DNA from: an uncultured bacterium
GTDB taxonomy: Bacteria; Verrucomicrobiota; Kiritimatiellia; CAIVKH01
Reading direction: 5' to 3'
DNA: 64,000 bases
NCBI GenBank assembly: GCA_903906425.1
Contig: CAIVKH010000137.1
Location: forward strand, 30,813-94,812
Both the position numbers and the translations under genes were made by a program. A model generated the notes under the pieces. That model was not told where the DNA came from, made no database searches, and worked only from the letters and a program-made list of their open reading frames with translations. Positions 54,519-61,851 of this stretch are shown here, piece after piece. Position 1 is the stretch's first letter, and each line of letters begins with the position of its first letter.

Positions 54519-56408
54519 TCACCAGCCGCCGCCACCACCACCGCCGCCGCCGCCGCCGGAACTGCCGCCGCCGCCGCTGCCGGAGCTGGAACCGGGAGCG
54601 GTGGACGACGAGGAAATCGCGCCGCTGAGCGAACTGCCGAGGGAGCTGGCGAAGTGGCCGATGCTGCCTGCCGTGAAGGCCGCGCCGGTGTACCAGCCGG
54701 GCGAGTATTCTTCGCCCCGCGCGGATGCAGCGGCGAGCACCTCGGTGAATTGTTCGGACCACCGCTGCTCGACGCCGAGGGCCAGCGCGTACGGCAAAAA
54801 CTTGTCGAAAAGCTCAGGCGTTTTCTCTGGCGGATTTTCGAAATTCAGTCGGTCCTTTTCGGACACGGTCAGGAAAAGTTTGAAGCCTTCGATCTGGTCG
54901 AGGATTTTCCGGCCGGCTTTTGTCGGCGCTTTTAACAGATGATAGAAGACGCCATTCATCACGATGCCGGCGACGAACAGGCTGGCAACCCAGTAGCCGG
55001 CGGTGAATGCAAGGAAGATGATGCCGGCGCATTCGCCAATCATGAACGGAGTCGCGAACAGACAGAGCGGAATCGCGCGGATAAAATGGCCACCGCGAAA
55101 TTGCGTCACAATGCCGGAAACCATCGCGGTTACGCCGACGGTCCACAGGGACAGCCAGAGCAGCAGGAAGATTGCGCCGCCGGGCTCTTCGGCATCTATC
55201 AGCGAGATGGCCAGCGGGACGAGCGTGAAAAGAAGACCGGTCGTCCAGTAGCGGGAGTTTTTGACGAAGTAGATTTTTTCGAGCGACGTGGACAGCGCAA
55301 GCTTGAGCGCCTTCAGTGCGGCGCTCACGCGTGTGTGCGAGGTCTGCTTGAAGTCGAGCTTGCTGCCGCCGCTGAGCATCGCATCGTACATCGCTTTTTC
55401 ATCCGGCAATAATTTCGCTGTTGCGCCACCCTTGCGCGCGACGCTGAACAGATCGTCCTTCTTCGTGATGGTGAGCGCGCCTTTCACGGCGAGGTTGATG
55501 AGGTTGGCGGCGAAGCAGGTTGTGTCAAAACCCATGCGCGAAAGGTCGCGGACGGCGGCGGGCGAGAATCCTTCGGGCGGGCCAAACAGCGGGACGATCG
55601 TGCCGCGCGCCGGGTCTTTTCCGAACATGGACCAGACGGCGAGATAATAGAACAGCACCGCGATCAGTCCGATGATTCCAATCTCGATGCCGGGATTTTC
55701 GCGGAGAAGGACGAGCGGATCGCTGGCGCGCGCGTTCGCCTGAATGTGGCCCGGCGGCCACGTCACGACGATGGTGAGTCCTTCGTGATAGCCGAGCGGT
55801 TTTGTCGTTTCGAACGCCGCGGCATTCGGCGCGGCAACTTCGACGCCGGTTGTGTAGTCCTTGCCCTTCGAGCCCTGCGGCCCCGTGTACGCCTCGCGCG
55901 ATGCGACCGTGATTCCCGCCGGCAAATGCACATCCGCCGATGCGTGTTCGATCGGAAACTCCCAGCCGTTGCCGGTGACGTTCCAATACAGTTCGTCGTG
56001 ATCGCCGAAGAAGCCGAGCTGCTTGTCGGTTTTGTAAATCAGTTCATACGTGTGCTCGCCCTGGCTCACCATCGTGTTCTTGTTTCCGATGTACACGCGC
56101 ACGCCATTCGCCTGCTTTTCGCTGTGCCACGGCTCGTCCTTGCCGTCGCGTTTCACGCCTGCGACTGAAAAGCCGGTGCGCGTGCGCAGACCGAATTTGC
56201 CGCGATAGAGATTTGGAAAGTCGCGATAAATTCCGTGCTTGATCTGGTTGCCTTCCGCCGTCACGCGGATTGTTTCCGTCACCGTCAGCTCCGCATTCGT
56301 CGCGATCTCGATGCGGCTGTGAAAATCCTTGATGACCTCGCTGGAAAACGCGCGGCCTGTCGCGAGCGCGAAGAGAAGTCCGATGGCGATACGATTTGTG
56401 ATGTTCAT
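54519..56408 (-). CDS. DUF2207-family membrane protein with poly-Gly C-terminus
   Basis: 629 residues. Signal peptide, then an extracytoplasmic DUF2207 domain (TVTETIRVTAEGNQIKHGIYRDFP, about 35-230) and membrane helices at about 235-255 and 390-480. The C-terminus is Gly/Ser-rich and ends in a run of eleven glycines before the final Trp. The family is usually paired with LemA, as here; its role is unknown. The start overlaps the lemA stop (ATGA). Confidence 0.85.
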   Translation of the reverse strand: MNITNRIAIGLLFALATGRAFSSEVIKDFHSRIEIATNAELTVTETIRVTAEGNQIKHGIYRDFPNLYRGKFGLRTRTGFSVAGVKRDGKDEPWHSEKQANGVRVYIGNKNTMVSQGEHTYELIYKTDKQLGFFGDHDELYWNVTGNGWEFPIEHASADVHLPAGITVASREAYTGPQGSKGKDYTTGVEVAAPNAAAFETTKPLGYHEGLTIVVTWPPGHIQANARASDPLVLLRENPGIEIGIIGLIAVLFYYLAVWSMFGKDPARGTIVPLFGPPEGFSPAAVRDLSRMGFDTTCFAANLINLAVKGALTITKKDDLFSVARKGGATAKLLPDEKAMYDAMLSGGSKLDFKQTSHTRVSAALKALKLALSTSLEKIYFVKNSRYWTTGLLFTLVPLAISLIDAEEPGGAIFLLLWLSLWTVGVTAMVSGIVTQFRGGHFIRAIPLCLFATPFMIGECAGIIFLAFTAGYWVASLFVAGIVMNGVFYHLLKAPTKAGRKILDQIEGFKLFLTVSEKDRLNFENPPEKTPELFDKFLPYALALGVEQRWSEQFTEVLAAASARGEEYSPGWYTGAAFTAGSIGHFASSLGSSLSGAISSSSTAPGSSSGSGGGGSSGGGGGGGGGGGW

Positions 56409-56959
56409 AGTTTTACCTCCGGCACGGCGCGCTCCACCGCCGATTCCACCTCGAAAAATGAAACAGATTGAAAACCGAAAAGCCGCGCGATCAGCAGCGA
56501 CGGAAACGTCCCGACCAGGTTGTTCAGAATTTTCGCCGTGCCGTTGTAGTACCGCCGCGCGAACTGAAGCTGCTCCTCGATCGCGACGAGCTGGCGGCTG
56601 AGCCCAAGAAAACTCTCGCTGGCCTTAAGCTGCGGATACGCCTCCGCAACCGCGATCAATTGCCGCAATCCGTTCGTGAGTTCGCTTCCCGTCACGGAAG
56701 CCTCGCGCGCATCTTTTGCCCCGGCCGCCTGCGCGCGCGCCGCCGCAATCCGCTCAAATAAATTTCGTTCGTGGCCGCGATAGCCCTCGACGCACGCGAC
56801 GAGCACCGGTACCAGATCGTGCCGCCGCTTCAGTTGAACATCGATCCCGCTCCACGCTTCGCGAAGCATGTTGCGCTGGTTCACAAGACGGTTGAACGTC
56901 CACGCCGCCCACACGAAGATGAGGATTACCGCCGCAGCCACGAGCCAGATCGGATGCAT
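56405..56959 (-). CDS. lemA: LemA-family membrane-anchored protein
   Basis: 184 residues: one N-terminal transmembrane helix (LVAAAVILIFVWAAWTFN), then the helical LemA domain with FNRLVNQRNMLREAWSGIDVQLKRRHDLVPVLV and YNGTAKILNNLVGTFPS. Co-translated with the DUF2207 gene. Biochemical role unknown in the family; likely works with DUF2207 at the membrane. Confidence 0.92.
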   Translation of the reverse strand: MHPIWLVAAAVILIFVWAAWTFNRLVNQRNMLREAWSGIDVQLKRRHDLVPVLVACVEGYRGHERNLFERIAAARAQAAGAKDAREASVTGSELTNGLRQLIAVAEAYPQLKASESFLGLSRQLVAIEEQLQFARRYYNGTAKILNNLVGTFPSLLIARLFGFQSVSFFEVESAVERAVPEVKL

Positions 56960-57009
56960 GGCCGCACACGATGACGGAACCGCCGCGGCATTTCAATCCG
57001 CGCCGCAAT

Positions 57010-57056
57010 TTCCAATGATTGGAAAAAACGCAGGCGGAAATTTCCAATCATTGGAA
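57010..57056. repeat. Palindrome array 16 (2 copies, G then C)
   Basis: Perfect copies start at 57010 and 57042, 32 bp apart, 51 nt past the PDZ gene stop and 50 nt upstream of the lemA start. Confidence 0.95.
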
Positions 57057-57107
57057 ACTCCCGCCGGCTTGCGCGTGCGCGGCCACCCGCAGTTTGGTTG
57101 ACGAAAA

Positions 57108-57986
57108 TCAAATATCCACGCGGGGTTTCTCGTCGTTTGATTGTGTTTTGATTTTGATCGTGGGACCACCCTTGGTCACTTCGTCATAATATTCGCGCAC
57201 GTCCTTGGAGAGCGCCTTGACTTGTTCGTCGGTGCTGACGGGGCCGTCGAAAAGCGTCTTGCTGCCTTTCTTCACGACCAGCCGCTTATCGCCGTTGTTG
57301 TTCGTCAGCGTGACCGTCTGGCCGTCGCGCATGATCGTCGTGCTGCTGCTGACACTCGTGCTGGTCTTGCCGCTCACGTCGCCCGGCGACATTTCGATTT
57401 TGCCCTGGCTTTGCGGACCATTGTCCTCTTCATTCTGCGATTCCCCGCCCTGCCAGTGGTGAAAGCCCATGGGGCCGCCCTGATTCCCGCGCATCATTTG
57501 CATCAAATCCTGCGGCGACATCATTCCTTGCATTCCCTGCATGCCCGGCATTCCGCGGTTCATCATCTGCGATTGCATTTCCTCCTGCGGCGAAACTTCG
57601 CGCTCGCCCAGCTTGACGGAAACATTTTTCGTATCGCCGTCGCGGATCAGCGTGATCTTCGCCTCGTCGCCCGGCTTCATCATCCGCACCACGGTGCGAA
57701 GCTGCTCAGGATTTACGAGCCATTGTCCGTTCAATTCTTTGAGGATGTCTTCCTCCTTGATCACGCCGGCCGCCGGACTTTTTTCATCGACCATCTGAAC
57801 ATCCAGCCCCTCGCCCGGCCGCAGTTTCAAATGCCGCGCAAGCTGCTGATCGACCAACTCGGTCGCAACGCCGAGATACGCGACTTTTTTCGTCGCCTCC
57901 TCGCCGTGCTTTTTCTCCGCCGCCTGCGTGATTCCGCCCGCGATCAGCCCCGCGGCGAGCACCAACAAGATAATCATCCGTTTCAT
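57108..57986 (-). CDS. Secreted PDZ-domain protein
   Basis: 292 residues with ATG 57986, which places GGAG 8 nt upstream and starts the signal peptide KRMIILLVLAAGLIAGGITQA. One PDZ domain at about 35-125 (AYLGVATELVDQQLARHL, SPAAGVIKEEDILKELNGQWL). A Met/Gln/Gly-rich low-complexity segment follows (GMPGMQGMQGMMSPQDLMQMM), then a charged C-terminus. No protease domain, so it is probably an adaptor. Longer starts at 57992 and 58010 are possible. Confidence 0.8.
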   Translation of the reverse strand: MKRMIILLVLAAGLIAGGITQAAEKKHGEEATKKVAYLGVATELVDQQLARHLKLRPGEGLDVQMVDEKSPAAGVIKEEDILKELNGQWLVNPEQLRTVVRMMKPGDEAKITLIRDGDTKNVSVKLGEREVSPQEEMQSQMMNRGMPGMQGMQGMMSPQDLMQMMRGNQGGPMGFHHWQGGESQNEEDNGPQSQGKIEMSPGDVSGKTSTSVSSSTTIMRDGQTVTLTNNNGDKRLVVKKGSKTLFDGPVSTDEQVKALSKDVREYYDEVTKGGPTIKIKTQSNDEKPRVDI

Positions 57987-58080
57987 TTTCATTTCTCCCA
58001 TTTTCTTCATTCGCTCTTTTTGACATCACAACTTTTGTCGCGTTCAACCTCGGTCCACTGCCTGCAACGTCGATTCAAAA

Positions 58081-58866
58081 TCAACGGCCCGGTTTTCGCG
58101 CGAGCAGATCGAAACAGATGCGTCGCGCCGGCAGGGCCATGTCCAGATGATACGTCAAAAATGCGCCCAGTAAATTTTCGATCTCGCCGGCCTGCCGCCC
58201 GCCGCACTGCGTCCGCCGCGCCGCGTGCGGATGCTGCGATCGCTGCCAGCTTGAAAGCGTCGCGAGCACATCCGCTGCGATGGGCGACGCGTCGCGCACC
58301 TCCGTTTTTTCACACGCGCCGCAGATCAGCCCGCCGTGGGACGGCTGGAATTTTACGCCGCGGTCCTGCGGTGAAAGTTCGCGGCCGCACCGGATGCACC
58401 GCGTAAATTGCGGTGCAAGGCCGAGCGATTCGAGCAACCGCAATTCGAACCAGAACACCAGCGGCACCGACGCGCCGTTGGCGGCAAGCTCGTCGAGCAG
58501 CTCGTCGAGCAGCCGGAACGCCTCGGGATGCGGTGCCTCCGGCGGGCTGGCGCGCGCGACAAGATCGGTCAAATACGAAGCGCACGCCGTCGCACGCCAG
58601 TCGGAGCGAAACGACTCGCGCGTTTTCAGCGCCGTCACTTCGCGCGTGACGTGAACCTCGCCGCCGAAGCGGTGGTAAAAAAGAATTTCGCAAGTGAAGA
58701 ACGAATCGAACTGGCCGATGAATCCGCCGCGCGGACGGAACGCGCCTTTGATCAGCGTCGCGATTTTCCCGAACTCCGGCGTGAGCCAGTTTACCACGCA
58801 CGACGTTTCCGAGAATGCCGTCGTCCGCAGCACAATCCCCTCGCTTTTACAAATTACACTGGCCAT
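58081..58866 (-). CDS. recO: DNA repair protein RecO
   Basis: Helps load RecA onto SSB-coated DNA. 261 residues: N-terminal OB-fold (SEGIVLRTTAFSETSCVVNWLTPEFGKIATLIKGAFRP), helical middle and a zinc site formed by CIRCG and CGAC about 30 residues apart. ATG 58866. Normal length. Likely in an operon with DUF502 (28-nt gap) and perhaps TerC. Confidence 0.93.
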   Translation of the reverse strand: MASVICKSEGIVLRTTAFSETSCVVNWLTPEFGKIATLIKGAFRPRGGFIGQFDSFFTCEILFYHRFGGEVHVTREVTALKTRESFRSDWRATACASYLTDLVARASPPEAPHPEAFRLLDELLDELAANGASVPLVFWFELRLLESLGLAPQFTRCIRCGRELSPQDRGVKFQPSHGGLICGACEKTEVRDASPIAADVLATLSSWQRSQHPHAARRTQCGGRQAGEIENLLGAFLTYHLDMALPARRICFDLLARKPGR

Positions 58867-58894
58867 CGGCTAATGAGTTTCCGCCAATCTGGCT

Positions 58895-59590
58895 TCATGC
58901 CTTCACATTCGCCTCGGCGACCATTAGCTCCAGCTTGTCCAGTAGCGAAGTTTTTGCGGCATCTTTTGTCCCGGGGAAAATCGCGCCGCCCGACACGATC
59001 AATTTCATGCCCTCCGCCGGCGTCATCTTCAGCGTGATGACTTGCGAACGCGGCACGATCAGAAGCCATCCGCCCGTCGGATTCGGCGTCGTCGGGATGA
59101 AAACGGAGACGCACTCCTCGTTCGGAATCGCGCTCGCCACGTGGGTGCTGATGTGCTGCGGAACCGAAGATGTCACGAATCCCAGCGTGTACGCGCCGGC
59201 CCGCGGATATTCGATCAACACCACTTCCTTGAATGAAGAATCGCGGTTCGCGAAGAACACCTCGATGATTTGCCGGAAGAAATTATAGAAAAGTTTGACC
59301 CCTGGAATCCTCGACAAAATCCGGTCGCCCCATTCGTAGAGCCTGCGACCGATGAAGTTTTTCACCAGCAGACCGATGAGAAACACAACCACGACCACGA
59401 TGAACAGCGCCACCAGCCGCGCCACGATTGCGCGCCAGCCTGTCTTGAAAACTTCCGGCGAAAAATTGACGAACCAGTCCGTCAGGAAGGTGAAAAGTTT
59501 TTGTACAATCCAAATCGTGATCGCCAGCGGGGCCAGCAGCAGTGTGCCCAAAAGCAGGTTGTTTCCAATGTTTGGCAGAATTCTTTTCAT
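58895..59590 (-). CDS. DUF502-family membrane protein
   Basis: 231 residues with two N-terminal transmembrane helices (LLLGTLLLAPLAITIWIV and IVARLVALFIVVVVVFLIGLL). The conserved DUF502 domain follows (IPGVKLFYNFFRQIIEVFF, VLIEYPRAGAYTLGFVTS, VFIPTTPNPTGGWLLIVP). Function of the family is unknown. Between TerC and recO on the same strand. Confidence 0.92.
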   Translation of the reverse strand: MKRILPNIGNNLLLGTLLLAPLAITIWIVQKLFTFLTDWFVNFSPEVFKTGWRAIVARLVALFIVVVVVFLIGLLVKNFIGRRLYEWGDRILSRIPGVKLFYNFFRQIIEVFFANRDSSFKEVVLIEYPRAGAYTLGFVTSSVPQHISTHVASAIPNEECVSVFIPTTPNPTGGWLLIVPRSQVITLKMTPAEGMKLIVSGGAIFPGTKDAAKTSLLDKLELMVAEANVKA

Positions 59591-59644
59591 GAATATTGCG
59601 CGGCAGCATACGCATCCCGCCGCGAATTGCCAGTGCCGCGCCCA

Positions 59645-60562
59645 TCATTCGCGCGGCGGGCGCAGCAGCGAGGCAATCACCGACACGGCGAGGATCGCGC
59701 CGACGACCACCAGCGAGGCGAGCGTGCCGACTTCAAAGCGCGTGTGGTCCAGCAGCATTTTCGTGCCGACAAAAACCAGCACCGCGCCGAGGCCGTAGTG
59801 GAGCAGATGGAATTTGTCCATGGCCGCCGCGAGCACGAAATACAGCGAGCGCAGGCCGAGGATCGCAAAAATATTCGATGTGAAAACGATGAACGGATCG
59901 GTGGTGATCGCGAAGATCGCCGGCACGGAGTCCACGGCGAAAACCACGTCGGAGGCCTCGACCAGCACGAGCACGAGAAATATCGGCGTGGCCAGCAGCC
60001 GCCCGTTTTCGCGCACGAAGAAATTCGAGCCGCGATAGCCGTCGGCCATCGGGACAACTTTGCGGACGAGCCGCACGACGGGGTTTCGCTCAGGCCCGAC
60101 CGGCTCCGCACTTTTGAGCGCCATCTTGATGCCAGTGAGAATCAGGAAACCGCCGAAGATATAAAGGATCCAGGCGAATTTCGCGACTAGCGCGCAGCCG
60201 AGGCCGATCATCAGCCCGCGCAAAATCATCGCGCCGAGAATTCCCCAGAAGAGAATTTTGTGCTGGTACGCGGCGGGCACGGCGAAAAAAGCGAAGATCG
60301 AAACGAACACGAAGACGTTGTCCATGCTCAGCGAAATTTCGATGACGTAGCCGGTGAAAAATTGCAGCGCCTGTTCCGGCCCGCGATGCCACCACACGCC
60401 CGCGTTGAAGAGCATCGCCAGCATGAACCAGATCAGGACCCACGCCAGCGACTGGCGGAACGACGCCGTTTTCGCGCGGCGGTGGAATACGCCGAGGTCC
60501 GCCGCCAGCGAGCAGAAAATCAGCGCGGCGAATGCGAGCCATAGAATTTTGTTCGGAGTCAT
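59645..60562 (-). CDS. TerC/Alx-family membrane transporter
   Basis: 305 residues, about nine transmembrane segments. Signature strings EISLSMDNVFVFVSIFAFF and VEASDVVFAVDSVPAIFAITTDPFIVFTSNIFAILGLRSLYF carry the conserved membrane Asp residues. E. coli Alx and related proteins export manganese and respond to alkaline pH; the name TerC comes from tellurite resistance. The substrate here is probably Mn, by inference. Confidence 0.92.
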   Translation of the reverse strand: MTPNKILWLAFAALIFCSLAADLGVFHRRAKTASFRQSLAWVLIWFMLAMLFNAGVWWHRGPEQALQFFTGYVIEISLSMDNVFVFVSIFAFFAVPAAYQHKILFWGILGAMILRGLMIGLGCALVAKFAWILYIFGGFLILTGIKMALKSAEPVGPERNPVVRLVRKVVPMADGYRGSNFFVRENGRLLATPIFLVLVLVEASDVVFAVDSVPAIFAITTDPFIVFTSNIFAILGLRSLYFVLAAAMDKFHLLHYGLGAVLVFVGTKMLLDHTRFEVGTLASLVVVGAILAVSVIASLLRPPRE

Positions 60563-60641
60563 GCGCGCAAACTACAGAACTGGCCGTCGAATTTCCATCC
60601 GTCGTTTCATCGGCGCGGCGGCGAAAAGGCTTGCCGCAAAC

Positions 60642-60688
60642 TTCCAATCATTGGAAATTGCGGGCCGGCAAACTTCCAATGATTGGAA
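60642..60688. repeat. Palindrome array 17 (2 copies, C then G), between divergent genes
   Basis: Perfect copies start at 60642 and 60674, 32 bp apart. It lies between the divergent terC and lipoprotein starts; the last copy ends 9 nt before the lipoprotein SD. Confidence 0.95.
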
Positions 60689-60708
60689 AAACAAGAAAGA
60701 GGAGTGTC

Positions 60709-61614
60709 ATGAAAATTCGCGCGCGTTTTTCGGTCGTGGCCGCGGCGGCGGCGTTGGTCCTTGCGGGTTGCATCAAGCAGAAGACGCTGGTGGTCGTGAA
60801 TCCCGACGGCAGCGGAAATATCGTGGTGAGCACGGCGATGTCGCCGCAGATGGCGCAGATGATGGGCGGAATGGCCGATGGCCTCGCCAACGCGATGGGC
60901 GGCGCAACCGGCGATGCGAAGGCTCCCGCGGCGGCCGAGAAGAAAGATCCGCTCTTCAATGAGGACGAACTGAAGAAGGACGCGGGGAAATATGGCGAGG
61001 GCGTTTCATATGTGAAGGCGCACAAGTCCGACGAGAACGGCTGGAAGGGTTCCGTGGCCGTCTATTCATTCGGCGACATCGGCAAGGTCAAGATTCCTCT
61101 GAACGAAGACAAGAACATCGGCCCGGGTGGCGATGCCGATACAGCCGCGGCGCCGGGCAAACCCGAAAAGAAGAAGCAGTTCCTCACGTTTGCGCTTGCG
61201 GGCGATGACACGAAGACGCTGACGATTAATGTCCCGCAAGAAGAAAAGAAGGCCGAGGCGAAGCCCGCGGAAAAGACCGGGGATGATGCCGCCGCCGGAG
61301 CCGCCGGCAAGCAGATGGGCGATGCGATGGGTGCGGCGATGATGGGGCCGATGCTATCGATGATGCAGGGCATGGAAGTCGGCATCGCAATCAAGGTGAA
61401 GGGCAAAATCACCTCGACGACCGCATCGCATAAACAGGGCGACGACGGCGTCACGATCCTCCACATGGATGCCGACAAGATGAAGGACTCGCCGAAGTTC
61501 GCGAAGATCATGCAAGGCGCGCAGGGCGGCGGCGACATGCCCACCAGCGAAATGCTCGGCATGCCCGGCTTCGAATTCGAGACCAACAAGGTCGTCGAGA
61601 TTCAATTCAAATAA
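60709..61614 (+). CDS. Lipoprotein of unknown function
   Basis: 301 residues. ATG 60709 follows AGAGGAG. Lipobox LAGC in RFSVVAAAAALVLAGCIKQ. The first segment (TLVVVNPDGSGNIVVSTAMS) is a beta pattern seen in some secreted PVC proteins. A Met-rich helix follows (MAQMMGGMADGLANAMGG), then a long alternating charged region and another Met-rich stretch (GDAMGAAMMGPMLSMMQGM). No family identified. Confidence 0.7.
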   Translation: MKIRARFSVVAAAAALVLAGCIKQKTLVVVNPDGSGNIVVSTAMSPQMAQMMGGMADGLANAMGGATGDAKAPAAAEKKDPLFNEDELKKDAGKYGEGVSYVKAHKSDENGWKGSVAVYSFGDIGKVKIPLNEDKNIGPGGDADTAAAPGKPEKKKQFLTFALAGDDTKTLTINVPQEEKKAEAKPAEKTGDDAAAGAAGKQMGDAMGAAMMGPMLSMMQGMEVGIAIKVKGKITSTTASHKQGDDGVTILHMDADKMKDSPKFAKIMQGAQGGGDMPTSEMLGMPGFEFETNKVVEIQFK

Positions 61615-61620
61615 GCCAGA

Positions 61621-61678
61621 GGTCAGAAATCAGAAGTCGGAGATCAGACTTCAACTCGTGTCTTGCTGACTTCTGACC
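61621..61678 (+). terminator. Putative hairpin after the lipoprotein gene
   Basis: Arms GGTCAGAAATCAG (61621-61633) and CTGACTTCTGACC (61666-61678) pair at 12 of 13 positions with a 32-nt loop. It begins 6 nt after the stop. The segment is built of iterated TCAGAAGTC-like units. There is no T-run, so factor-independent termination is uncertain. Confidence 0.45.
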
Positions 61679-61802
61679 GCTGATTTCCGTCCCCGATGCG
61701 ATGCCCGACCGTGCGCGTCGGGGGAATGCCGATTCTGTAGAAAGCTTCAGTTTGCGGTTGCCTAGCCGCTAACGTGCCGATACAAACCGCCGCTTTATTT
61801 GC

Positions 61803-61844
61803 AGCCGGAGTGTGTCTCCGGCTCAGTGTGCTTTTATCCGGAGG
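61803..61844 (+). promoter_or_regulatory. Possible SD-sequestering RNA switch in the hppA leader
   Basis: Hairpin A: AGCCGGAG (61803-61810), 5-nt loop and CTCCGGCT (61816-61823). The same CTCCGG (61816-61821) can instead pair with CCGGAG (61838-61843), which is the ribosome-binding site of the pyrophosphatase. The two structures are mutually exclusive. Confidence 0.45.
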
Positions 61845-61851
61845 AACATCA

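Noticed and set aside
59571..59585. TTCCAATGTTTGGCA near the DUF502 start
   Set aside because: It resembles the palindrome but has three differences, stands alone and encodes the conserved protein N-terminus; probably chance.
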